Positions 25,480 to 35,971 of a stretch of 64,000 nt of DNA are shown in pieces (positions within the stretch are counted from its first letter, which is position 1; each line of letters starts with the position of its first letter). The DNA is from Argopecten irradians (taxonomy: Eukaryota; Mollusca; Bivalvia; Pectinida; Pectinidae): the NCBI RefSeq assembly GCF_041381155.1, contig NC_091139.1, positions 9,920,383-9,984,382 on the forward strand. Direction: 5' to 3'. A model generated the notes under the pieces. The model saw only the letters and a program-made list of their open reading frames with translations, was not told the origin of the DNA and searched no databases. The translations under genes and the position numbers were made by a program.

Positions 25480-28400
25480 CATTAGACAAAGTGAAAGGAG
25501 GAAGTGCCAAGTACCCTTGGTATAAAGGGGAGGATGTGGTAAATTTCTTCAGCGATCTCCAAGACACTGACAGTGATTCTGTGTCCATTATATCAACTAT
25601 GTCATCTGATAGTGGAATCTCCAACGTGTCTGGGCCAACATCACGCCCTAAATCCAATAAAACACCCCTAGACAAAAAATCAAGGTCAAGGACAGCAACT
25701 CCAACAAAGGTCACAAGCTTAAGGTCAGAAACGCCCAGTAAGGTTAGTGATTCTGGATCAAGATCTAGAGTTCAATCTGTAAAGTCATGTACACCAAACG
25801 AGGTCAAAGCAAAGGCAGATACTTCTAAATTTACAACTCCAAAACGGAAAGGAGGCTCCGGAGATGCTACTGGTGCAAAACGCTGTAGGACTGAACCTCG
25901 GAGAACAAGTGTGAGACAGGAGGAAACATCAAGGTCAGCAAGCAAGGTCGAGAGGAGGAAACTAGTACCAAGTGTGATAGTGAAGCGTGTAGGCAGTCAA
26001 TACGAGTCGTTTAGGAACCAGACACCGGATAGCATAGAGAGACCAGCCCGTCGTGGACTTGGATCCATGTTTGACAGAGAGCGTCAGAAATCTGAGACTG
26101 ACACCCCTGTCACTTCTGGAGGAAGGTCATTGAGGAAGCGTTCCATGTAAGTCTTGAATATTGGGGTTACTCCTACAAAAGTTTTGAATATCCTGAATTT
26201 ACATTTTATCAATCAATTTCATTGTGAAAATTTTGTACTTAAGTAAAAATAAAATTCGTTTCTTTGATTAGTGAAAAGTTATATTTATCATTCAACTCTT
26301 GCTAATTCATAGAAATTTGTCACAGCAGTACGATGCAGTCAGTCATTTAAAAAAAATATTAACTAACCCATCGACAATGTTCCCATTTTAATTCAAATTC
26401 AAAAAAATGTTTGACCTATGAAAATAACTAGCTTTATGGTATAAATATTTCTCTTATCTTTATGTATTGATCCCAATACAGCATCTTACTTCAAAGGAAG
26501 ACATTTATGATTGTTACATTTCTTATAGATAGTACTAAGTAAGTTTACAGATTTCATTCATAAATATATTATATACAGGAAAGTGGACTACGCTGATAAT
26601 GATTACACCCCTGTGAAGTATGAGAGTGGAGAGGAGAGCGATGATGATGAGGATGTTTTCGCTGATGATGATTCAGATGAAGACTCGCATGAAAACTTTA
26701 GTGACGAAGAATTTCAATCTAAAACATCAACACGCAAGAAAAGAGGTCGGCCATCATCTGGCAAAACGTCACAAAAAAATACAAAGGTAGTTTAATGTAA
26801 TTAAGATCCATGGTATTGACTTACACCTTGTAATTATTAAAGTCCCGAAATCTTTTATTTTGTATGTGTGTGGATGAAATATTAATCCAGTAAGATTTTT
26901 TTAACCCAAAGCTCCTTTAAACATCTCGCCTCCAGATGGCAGTTCTCGAAATTCAAAAAATTGAAAACAATTCAACTTTTGAACTTTGAAAAGAAATGCT
27001 TAGGAATGCTAAACATATGACATGTATGATGATCAATTATGAATTTTGTTTCCAATAAAAAGGGAGAAAAGACTATAATTACAGGAACAAAGACTGTTAT
27101 TTTACCACTTATTTATTAATCTATTTATATTTTTTTTCAATTTAGTCAAGGAATTCTGTTGCTCATGTTGCTACTCCAACCATTCCTGGCAGATGTAAAC
27201 CATTATCTTCACCCACTAGTATATTGGAGGAGGCACGTGCAAGGTACAGCCAATCAAAACCTTTTAGTCATGATGTTTTTGACCAATCAGATCATTTAAT
27301 TTGACTATCATCTAATCTCGGTGCAAACAGTAATGTTGTATTTATGAAGACCAACTTATTTGAGATAAATACTTGTGTATAGGGTTAATAGAATTTGTAA
27401 ATTATTAATGAATGATCAGGAACCAATCACAGGTACAATTAATGTAAAACTATAATGGCTGTAAAGAGTCAAATCAAATTTAAAAAATTGTTCATGAAGA
27501 AATATCGAAATCAGGTCACCAAAAAAGTTAGTATAAACTAATATTATAACTGTGTACAGGTTACATGTGTCCGCAGTACCAGACTCTCTTCCATGCCGTG
27601 ACAAGGAATTTGATGATATCTACAGCTTTGTTGAAAGCAAAATCCTGGATGGAACTGGAGGGTAAGTGTTCCAACTAACATGGGAGGCATAGAAAGTAAA
27701 TACGCTTCTATAATATCAAAGTGAAATGTGGCAGGTTTATTAATATGATACCAAAAGTGTTTCCCCAACACTTTTGATATTAATCAATTTTTGTCTATAG
27801 TGTCAAGGGTTTCTTAACTGAATTATCAAATTATCCAGGTTTTCCGAAATTTTAGATTGCCCATTCTCATATTTCAGGTGTATGTACATCTCTGGTGTGC
27901 CAGGAACAGGAAAGACGGCGACAGTTCGAGAGGTGACGCGAGCTCTGAAACAAGCTTGTGATGATGGGGATCTACCATACTTTAAATACATAGAGATTAA
28001 CGGCATGAAACTCACAGAACCACGCCAGGCCTACGTCCAGATCCTAAAGGTTAGCACACCAAGTGATCAAAATCAATTATCACAGAATTTATAATCTTTC
28101 TATTAATTGAGCAGTTATTAGTCGAAATTTTGTTTGAATGTATCCAATTAAAAGTCATGTGAATGTATTTTGAAAAAGTACTCTACCGCTATCATTTTTA
28201 TTTTCTGCTGGAAGGTTATCAGCTTTTCCTGAATGGTTAATTTCATAACTGGCTGATTAAATTTTTGTGACCATAATAATGTGCTAAGATATCAGGTCTT
28301 TCCATGAAATGATTGTAAGATTCAAATTTAATATGATATGTCCTAGCCATGAATTTAAAATCATATTGCTTTTCTCATATCGGCTATACTATACCTCATT

Positions 28401-31400
28401 CCTGTCTTTTAGATTCATTACAAATAAATCTGTTCAAACTTGTGATAACTGATAATCAGTATGTCTGAATATGTATGATACACATTTTATTTTATTCAAA
28501 TAACCAATGTACTCGTATGATGTTTCAGCAATTAACCAATCAGAAGGCCACTCCTGATCATGCAGCAGAGCTTCTCAACAAGCAGTTCACCACACGAGGA
28601 CCAAGAAAAGAAACTGTTCTTCTATTGGCTGATGAGGTCAGTTTTAGATCAACTACTTCATTTTAACGATAATTTCCTGGTAACTACTTCTTTTATAACA
28701 GATATTTAAACACCGTCTAATATATGTTAGTTAAAGGCGTGTACTGTAATTTCTAACCTATTTGTTATAGTTACAGTTGATAACTTTTGATTATTTCAGC
28801 TCGACCTGCTATGGACAAGGAAACAAGACGTCATGTATAACATTTTTGACTGGCCTTCGCACCCTCATGCCCGACTTGTAGTCTTAGCTGTAGCTAACAC
28901 TATGGACCTTCCTGAGAGAATAATGATGAAGCGTGTCTCCTCTCGCTTGGTAAGTGTTTGCCATAGTTACCAAAAGTCTTAAGGATCGTCAAACCATAAG
29001 ATTCGAATAGATAATGTACCAACTTAACGTAGACCGTCCCTTCTGTGACGTCATACATTTGTAACGTCGCTATCCGGATCCCGACAAACGTATTTTACTT
29101 CTCCGTACCCATCTATTACAACTCGCTTCTGAAATCGGCATTCGAGCAAGTATTTCGTCTAGAACCGTTTCGAGTGTTTACTCGATATGTATCGATCTAA
29201 AGGTGTGACAATTGGTGAAAGGTGTATAATTTTGAAGATTCTTGCAGGGAGTAAAATCCAAGAATCCTAACAGTCGCTAAACAATCGGATGGAATACACA
29301 TGGATTTACGGGGACCCAAAATGAAAAACTTTACGTCTGTAGTAACAAATGAATGAGTGCTATCATTATAATTGTATACCTATCTTTTTGCAGAATAGAA
29401 ATAAATTCACACAGTTTATGGATTACCAAGGAAGTTAGTGGTGTTTTGAATGGAAACATTTGAGTTTCGAGCTTCAATAGGCACCTTTGTAAGATATCGG
29501 TATTTTCGTCCGGAAACAGACGAACAAAATACGGAAATAAAATTGCTGGAAAATGTTTTCATTTTATTTTTTGTTAAAATCTTTACTGTACTTATAATTT
29601 GAAAGATGTATACTTTCAGAAAATAAGAAAACATGACTATTTTGATGCAATTTTTCACTAAAATTGGGACCGGATTAAATTTTTAAGATAACAATATTTT
29701 GTTTTATTGTGGAAAACTCAGCTTATTGGATATAGTTATGAATTCTATATCACCTACTGAAGGAATGAACATGTTACAGGCCTATTATTTATATGTCAAG
29801 GGATGTGACAGGGGGGAAATATCATTTATTTCAAAATCCTTAAAATCCGGAATATTAAGTCATAAGTACATATCTTTAAGCAACCCTGGAAGAAAATTTA
29901 CCCGGTGACATATGATTTTTATGCGGTTTTTGTGATCAAGATATACCTGAAATCAAAATATTAAAAAATGAAAGAAATCCTTTAGAGGAAACCAGAAGGG
30001 ACGGTCTACCTTAAATTTCATGGTCAATGGAGGGCATGACAGATCGTGTCATTGGGTAGAATTAAGTTATCATTATAGGGCCCTAGTATAAACAATACTG
30101 TATTATCACTCATTTTATGCATTGGTTTACCACTATAGGGCCTCACCAGGATGACGTTCCAGCCATACACATTCCGACAGCTTCAGGAAATAGTGGTGTC
30201 CAGGATGAAGAGCCTAAAAGCTTTTGATGATGATGCGATACAGTTGGCAGCCAGGAAAGTCGCTGCTGTCTCAGGAGATGCTAGGAGAGCACTTGACATT
30301 TGTCGCCGGGCAACCGAGATAACAGAAGCCATGTCTCCCTCCAAAAAGGCAAACATCCTCGTCAGCACTTGTCATGTAGATACTGCCCTGCAGGAAATGT
30401 TCTCCTCTCCAAAAATAGTTGCTATCAGGTAAGTCTCTAGGCACTGTCAGTATTTTAGGCATATCTGCCCATGAGGTAGGAATATCCTCCCAAAAAATCA
30501 CTTGATTCTTTGCTTAAAGCTCTCGCTAGGAAACTATATTGCAGATGTGTTAAGGAATTTTACTTTAGTTAAGGAAGGATCAGGATTAAAATAAAAGAGC
30601 CCACCTGATATTTCATTTCTTATAATCACCAAAACTGATCTGACCTTCAATGAACTAGCAATATCCTTAAATTGACATACTTTAATGTCAATAATTCTAT
30701 TTTGCTCAGGAGTTGTTCGGTACAAGAGAAAGTGTTCCTTCGGGCGATTGTGGCCGAATTTCATCGTACAGGGTTGGAAGAGGTACAAGAGAAAGTGTTC
30801 CTTCGGGCGATTGTGGCCGAATTTCATCGTACAGGGTTGGAAGAGGCAGAATTCGGCAAACTGTATTCACAGCATATTTCCCTTTGTAGATTTGATGGTG
30901 AGTGTTTATATTTTCTGTTAAGGTTTTAATTTAAAGATGCTCCACTCATCATTTGAACAATAACTGTTGTGTTTAGTCAGGTATATATATGCACGCACAA
31001 TCGGTACTTCATTCCATATAGGACATAGTGTCACAGAATTTTTTCGTGATGCAATGAATTATTTTCAATATTTTCATTTTGAAGTAAAATTTGAAGCTCA
31101 AACTTTTCAATGGTAGTAATGGTGTAAAGTAAGTAGCTTTTGTAACTGAAGAAAATTACTTAATCGTCTGCTCCTGTTTTTAATAGTGAAAAAATACCAT
31201 TTGTCAGCGGTGGAGCATCTTCAACTGTTCTGTATTGTCTATTATTAATATCAGTTGCTCTGAAGAAAGATTTTTGTATCTTTTTGGAACACAAACAAAC
31301 TTGATGACAATATATTTCTTTTTAGATCTTCAGCCACCATCTACATCCGAACTGGCTGGAATGTGCTCTCGACTTGGAAGCATAAGGTTGCTACTTGTGG

Positions 31401-31492
31401 AACATGGACGTAATGACCTATTTATGAGAGTGAGGCTAAATGTTAGCCAAGACGATATATTGTATGCACTGAAGGAAAAAAGTGGTGTATGA
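25480..31492 (+). CDS. ORC1: Origin recognition complex subunit 1 (partial at 5' end)
   Basis: ORC1 is the AAA+ subunit that, with ATP, loads MCM helicase at replication origins. Ten exons join in frame: 25480-26146, 26579-26786, 27146-27243, 27560-27661, 27878-28049, 28529-28636, 28800-28949, 30139-30428, 30710-30897, 31326-31492. The first is disordered and basic, with several [ST]Px[KR] CDK-type sites (TPTK, TPSK, TPKR) and an NLS-like PKRK. The second has an acidic run and an AT-hook (KKRGRPSS). Then follow the AAA+ core with Walker A GVPGTGKT, Walker B LLLADE, sensor region [13 protein letters not shown] and SSRLGLTRM, and a winged-helix tail ending [14 protein letters not shown]. The match to animal ORC1 is near colinear. 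Exon 9 carries an exact in-frame 63-bp duplication. The N-terminal BAH exons are not visible; the ORF extension upstream of 25480 reads through an intron (TTACTTCAG acceptor). Confidence 0.96.
26742..26753 (+). other. AT-hook motif (RGRP) in ORC1
   Basis: Codons for R-G-R-P within [10 protein letters not shown] follow an Asp/Glu/Ser-rich run in ORC1 exon 2. The RGRP core binds the minor groove of AT-rich DNA in other proteins. Here it would add DNA contact in the disordered linker before the AAA+ domain; its function is inferred. Confidence 0.7.
29024..30014. mobile_element. TTAA-flanked TIR element in ORC1 intron 7
   Basis: Left end GTAGACCGTCCCTTCTG and right end CAGAAGGGACGGTCTAC are inverted repeats of 17 bp, each flanked by TTAA. 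TTAA duplication is typical of piggyBac-like elements. It is about 1 kb and lies between ORC1 exons ending at 28949 and starting at 30139. It has no transposase frame. Confidence 0.75.
30720..30845 (+). repeat. Exact in-frame 63-bp tandem duplication in ORC1 exon 9
   Basis: Units 30720-30782 and 30783-30845 are identical base for base. Each encodes 21 residues beginning [14 protein letters not shown] and ending TGLEE. Human and other animal ORC1, as I know them, have this segment once (FLRAILAEF...SGLEEATF). The frame and both splice sites are kept, so the product would be 21 residues longer. Confidence 0.95.
30931..31224 (-). mobile_element. TTAA MITE (AGATGCTCCACCGC family), ORC1 last intron
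   Basis: The ends AGATGCTCCAC and GCGGTGGAGCATCT are inverted, next to TTAA on the left and TCAA on the right. It is a diverged copy of the family also found at 42801-43166, 50976-51341 and 54491-54854. Confidence 0.75.
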
Positions 31493-32263
31493 AATTCTCA
31501 CAAGCAGAGTTATAGACATCAAATGGAGTTCTTCATGGAGACATTTGTTTTAACAGCAGAAATGAAGAAGTGGTTCGGTCTTGGCTCAAAATCATATTTT
31601 ACCACTTAAAAAGAGGGGGAAAATACAAACTCTTACAAGAAAAATCTGTGCCATTGGATTAATGGAATGAATATGTACAGACGAGTCCGTAATTTATAAA
31701 GTAAAACAGGGGTGATTTGAGTGTGTCTGGACTTTCAAAAACAAAATAGTGTATTGATCGATTATAAAATTGGATAACTTTGGAAAACTGGAAAATGTCT
31801 TTGACTGGAATACTGTAGGCTAATGATCTGCAATGCTAAAAGGTCATCTTCATATTTTTTGCTTTCTCTGTCTCAGGAAATTAGGATATTTGTGATGCTG
31901 CTTGGTTCAGAATAATACTTGGCAATTATTTCAAAATTTTAATCAATATGTAAAATAAGAATGAAAATTTATTTGATTTTAGATGATTTTTTTTTTGCAT
32001 GGTCGTATTTTTTATAAACAATGTGGTATGAAAAGTAATTGTGAATTTATACATTCAAACCAAACATTTTAATTATTGATTTTTTTTTTAAATCTGGAAA
32101 AAAACTACACACTTTTAATATTTATACTTTTTGGTAGGTCTTTTTTATGATTGAAAAATTACCATCAAATATTTTAAAATTGAAATGAACTTTATCATAA
32201 AGACTTTCAATAAGTAATATGATAATTTTTTAACGTTATAAATTGTTATATTTTTTGTTATTC

Positions 32264-32269
32264 AATAAA
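32264..32269 (+). terminator. ORC1 polyadenylation signal
   Basis: AATAAA about 770 bp after the ORC1 stop codon, in an AT-rich 3' untranslated region (31493 to about 32285) without other features. A mobile element starts just past the expected cleavage site. Confidence 0.7.
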
Positions 32270-32299
32270 GATTAAAGAGTAAAATGTTTTGTCGTATTT

Positions 32300-32713
32300 T
32301 TAGGTCATCTGACCCTTTGGATCAGCATGACATATAGACGTCGCGTTTCGTCCGTCGTCGTCCGCAGTGTGTTAACTTTTCACATTTTGAACTTCTACAG
32401 TTCTAACTGCGCAATTTAGCTGAAACTTACATGAAATGATCCTCACATGGTCCTGACAAAGCGTTGTTATTTTTCGGGTCCATCCGAAATCCAAGATGTC
32501 CGCCTTCTTGAAAACACATTTGGAACTTCTTCTCAAGTTCTACAATTGCGATTTGGCTGAAACTTGCATGAAATGATCTTGATGAAGTGTTGTTAGTGTT
32601 ACATCTCTACTCTCTTGTTGATCCAAAATTGAATATGGCTACCATGACACCATATCTAATTAATTTCTTATATGACTTTTGCCATGGAAGTCAGATGACC
32701 CTTGGGTCTTTTG
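32300..32713 (-). mobile_element. Pearl-like element, family D, single unit
   Basis: Read on the minus strand, it starts ACAAAAGACCCAAGGGTC (hairpin GACCC/GGGTC) followed by ATCTGAC, and ends with a GACGACGGACGAAACG tract and GGGTCAGATGACCTAAAAA. GGTCATCTGAC near the 5' end pairs perfectly with GTCAGATGACC at the 3' end. The core is one unit (about 300 bp) with CCAAGATGTCCGCC-like sequence. It sits between the 3' ends of ORC1 and NDUFAF8. Confidence 0.75.
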
Positions 32714-33048
32714 TTTTATATACATTACATGTTTAAAATTCTGTTCCTACAGGAACTTCTTTTTCTTCTTATGGTTCTTTGCCATGGATTTGTTTCCTTT
32801 TGCTGGATGATTTTGATTTGAATCATATTGCTGAGTTATGTTTCATATGAATTATAAAGGGTCTTTTCATATTTGAAAATCTCATAATACTTCAAAAACA
32901 AATTCAAATTGAACACTCCACCACATGGTTGTTGTTTATCTAGATATAGAATAGCTTTTAAACGGAAGTCAATAGTTTTCGCTCGAACTGATCAGACCAA
33001 GTCGACTTGTATGTATATCTATACAAATGTGTTGTGTTTCTTTTAATA

Positions 33049-33054
33049 TTTATT
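33049..33054 (-). terminator. NDUFAF8 polyadenylation signal
   Basis: AATAAA on the minus strand, about 130 bp after the stop codon of the twin-CX9C gene. ORC1 and this gene converge, with roughly 750 bp between their likely mRNA ends. Confidence 0.6.
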
Positions 33055-33184
33055 TCATTTGTTAATCATACATACACAAATAGATTTGTACAAAAAATCC
33101 AGAAAAAATGTACACATAACTGTAATAACTATTTAAACCATCTTCCTAGTACAGTCTGAAGCTAGCTAAGGAATCCAAGTGTTC

Positions 33185-35592
33185 CTACTTCAGTTTCTTC
33201 ATCTGAAAAAAAAAGAGAAACAAAATTACTAAATCAGAAATATCTACTACCAGCAATTGTAATGAAATACTCAAACTTTGGGTACTGATCAGCTTATTGA
33301 ACCATGATTAATGAAACTTATCCGAGTCAGTTGAGTTAGGGTGATAAGATATATACAGTAAATTAAGTAAATCTTTAGAAATATTTTGAGTTAAACAATG
33401 TTCAACTAAACACAGCATATATTGTGTATGTATATCAATGTAATACAAGCAGATACAACATGTATAGTTTAGGCCGTTTTGAAAATGGCCAATTTTAACC
33501 CCAAAAAAGTTGGTTACCATAGCAACTGTATCTGCAATAATAAACAGCTATCACTATCATATCAATAGTATCAGGGATTTTTCCTATATTTGTAATTCAA
33601 TTTAATCTCTAAATAAAAGGTTTGAAAATTTGGGGGACAAAAAAGGCACATTACTCTTATATTAATTAGTCCTTTACAAACTTGCTTTTTTTAGACATTT
33701 TAGAATGCAAAACAAGATTGACCCGTCGGGTCATCAAATAACCCGATTTTCAGCATTTGTACCAACATGTTCAAAAGTTCACAAAAATTACGTCAGATAA
33801 AGCCATTAGCTCAATTTTAATTACATCTCGACAGGGCTTAAGACTCATATATCAGGCCCTTGTATAATGCAGGTACCTATGTTTGTGTTTACATTAACTT
33901 TAATAAAGGTGTGAAATTGTAGCAATTAATCTATTCAGTCATGCATCACAATGTCCATGACCGTGTTTAGCCAGAGCCACCAAGCAAATTCAGACATGGC
34001 AAATTTATGCTGTTCAGAACCAGAAATAATCTCTTCAAAACTCTTCAAAGTACAAACACTTATGATTTTAGACAAAGATTTAATCACATGAATAAAACAT
34101 AGTCAACGTGAACGGTATCCTGTTGCAGTAGGCAAGCAAGCCAATCATAATGGCTGCCGTTTTGTTTAGTCAAAGATAATAGTGTAACTGGACATTTTTA
34201 GAACAAAAATCTGGATTTCATTTAATAAATATTTTAAAGATTTAAAATACATTTTTTTATTAATTATCAGATACTAATTATATTAATACAAAAATATCAT
34301 AAATATTATTGAATAACAATATGAAAATAATAAATATATGCATATTTTAGGCTTTAAAAAGGTTTTAAAATTGCACTCAAATGTGGTTCCGCACATGACC
34401 CTTGTTTTGTCCCTTTCAAGGGTGATAACGATTTGACCTCATCAGAGGTTGGCAATACTGACTTTTGGTTGGAACTACCCAGAAATAACCTATATCATTT
34501 CAACAAAATAAATCTCACCAAGAAAAATAAGCATTTTTATATTAAAGCCATATTCAGATGCAATAATTATCATTCTAACCTAACGTGCTGCAGGCTTTAT
34601 GTAATTTGACAGGAAAAACATGAAGATATTATACTTACACCAGTCCGCATACATTCTTGAAGTAACAGAAATTCTTTATCACAATCTCCCTTTTTAACTG
34701 TACTCTTGGCTGCAACACATTTCCCATAAGCTGCTGCCTGAAAAGTGAAAATATATGGAATTTTGTCATAGGCAAGTTAACTTTAATGCTTCAACTCAGC
34801 TGAATCATTAATGCTTGAGGGTGACAACAAGGAAATTTCAATATCATTATATGTAACTAGCTAAACCAGCATTAAACCGTTCAAATGCAGATCCCGCTTG
34901 ATCCATGTATGTGCTTTTAATGTATTATCCTAGTTATGGAGGGCAATTTAACTCACTTTCAATATCACAGCATCCTCAATATTCCAGGGGTTATTCTCAC
35001 GGTCATTCTATCCATCCCTGGAATATCTCATAGTAAAACTAAAGGCAGCTCAGGAGCAATCTGCACTTCATTTGAAGATTAGAGAGCCAAACTTCAAACT
35101 TTTAAAGCCACTCAATGTACTAGCTTTTTATTTGATTCTTGATGAACATCAAAGGATGGTCCACCAAACTACATGTTCATCAGCTGTCACACACAGAGTG
35201 TTCAGTTTTGTTATGACACAGCCCAGGGGAGGATATTACTACAGTGATAGTAACACTTGGAATATCAAGGATGAGGTAAGTCACCGTTGTCAAAATCTAC
35301 ATCATTTTTTTATCTTATTGAAGCTAAGGACATAATAAATTCTTGATTTGATGAAAATATGGATATAGCTACAACAAAGAAAAAATAGTGAAGTAGTACA
35401 GAGTTGTTTTGATGACATTAAACTGTGATGCAGAAATTTGGTAGAACATAGTTTTGCACTTGGCTAGAATAATAAACTAAATACAGGTCCGGTCGATCAG
35501 TAATGAAGGGAGACGGAAATTACCTGTCCTGAACATCCAACTAAGGCCTGAGAGTATTTCAGAATTCTCTGTTTGGGTACTTCCACCGGCAT
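33185..35592 (-). CDS. NDUFAF8: NDUFAF8-like twin CX9C protein, complex I assembly factor
   Basis: Three minus-strand exons, 35524-35592, 34639-34737 and 33185-33202, join in frame with GT-AG sites into 61 residues. The protein starts MPVEVPKQRILKYSQALVG, then has CSGQAAAYGKC and CDKEFLLLQEC, each C-x9-C, and ends MRTGMKKLK. The pair of CX9C motifs, the AAAYGKC signature and the short basic tail match NDUFAF8 (human C17orf89), a small mitochondrial protein that works with NDUFAF5 in complex I assembly. Twin CX9C proteins are usually oxidised by the Mia40 import route. Its N-terminal part is shorter than in human. The last exon has only five codons and a stop. It is divergent with RNF14. Confidence 0.88.
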
Positions 35593-35971
35593 GGTGGTCT
35601 GCAAGGGGAATTACTCGTTTCACCTTGCAGACAGTTCTAGGAGAACTGGCGGTATTCGAACTGGCCTGAAAGAGCTAGTGAAATGTCGTGACCATGATTT
35701 CATCACACATCGTCTGCACCCTAAATATTTTTTCCGGTTCCGTCTTAAACATTAACTCTAAGCTGCAGAGGACAGCATTAAAACATTGCACAACATTGCA
35801 TTATGTCCGAGGAGACTGCCGAGGAGGGCACCTGTTATGTTTAACGAATCTGAGTCAATAATATGTTTTGTACGTATGGGATATTGTGCCTAAGTCAAGC
35901 GTCTATGAGATGTTTACAGAATGCTCGTTGACAGCTATTGCATGGACAGGCCAAGCAAACATTAGAGAAAA
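35593..35971. promoter_or_regulatory. Probable bidirectional promoter, NDUFAF8 / RNF14
   Basis: The start codons of NDUFAF8 (minus, 35592) and RNF14 (plus, 35972) are only 379 bp apart, so both 5' untranslated regions and promoters must share this interval unless RNF14 has an upstream noncoding exon. No TATA box is obvious on either strand. A 13-bp inverted motif (TGGTCTGCAAGG near 35595, CCTTGCAGACAG near 35622) may be regulatory or part of the NDUFAF8 leader. Confidence 0.55.

Noticed and set aside
35072..35335. 87-codon ORF on the plus strand
   Set aside because: It lies within the intron of NDUFAF8 on the opposite strand and shows no similarity that I recognise.
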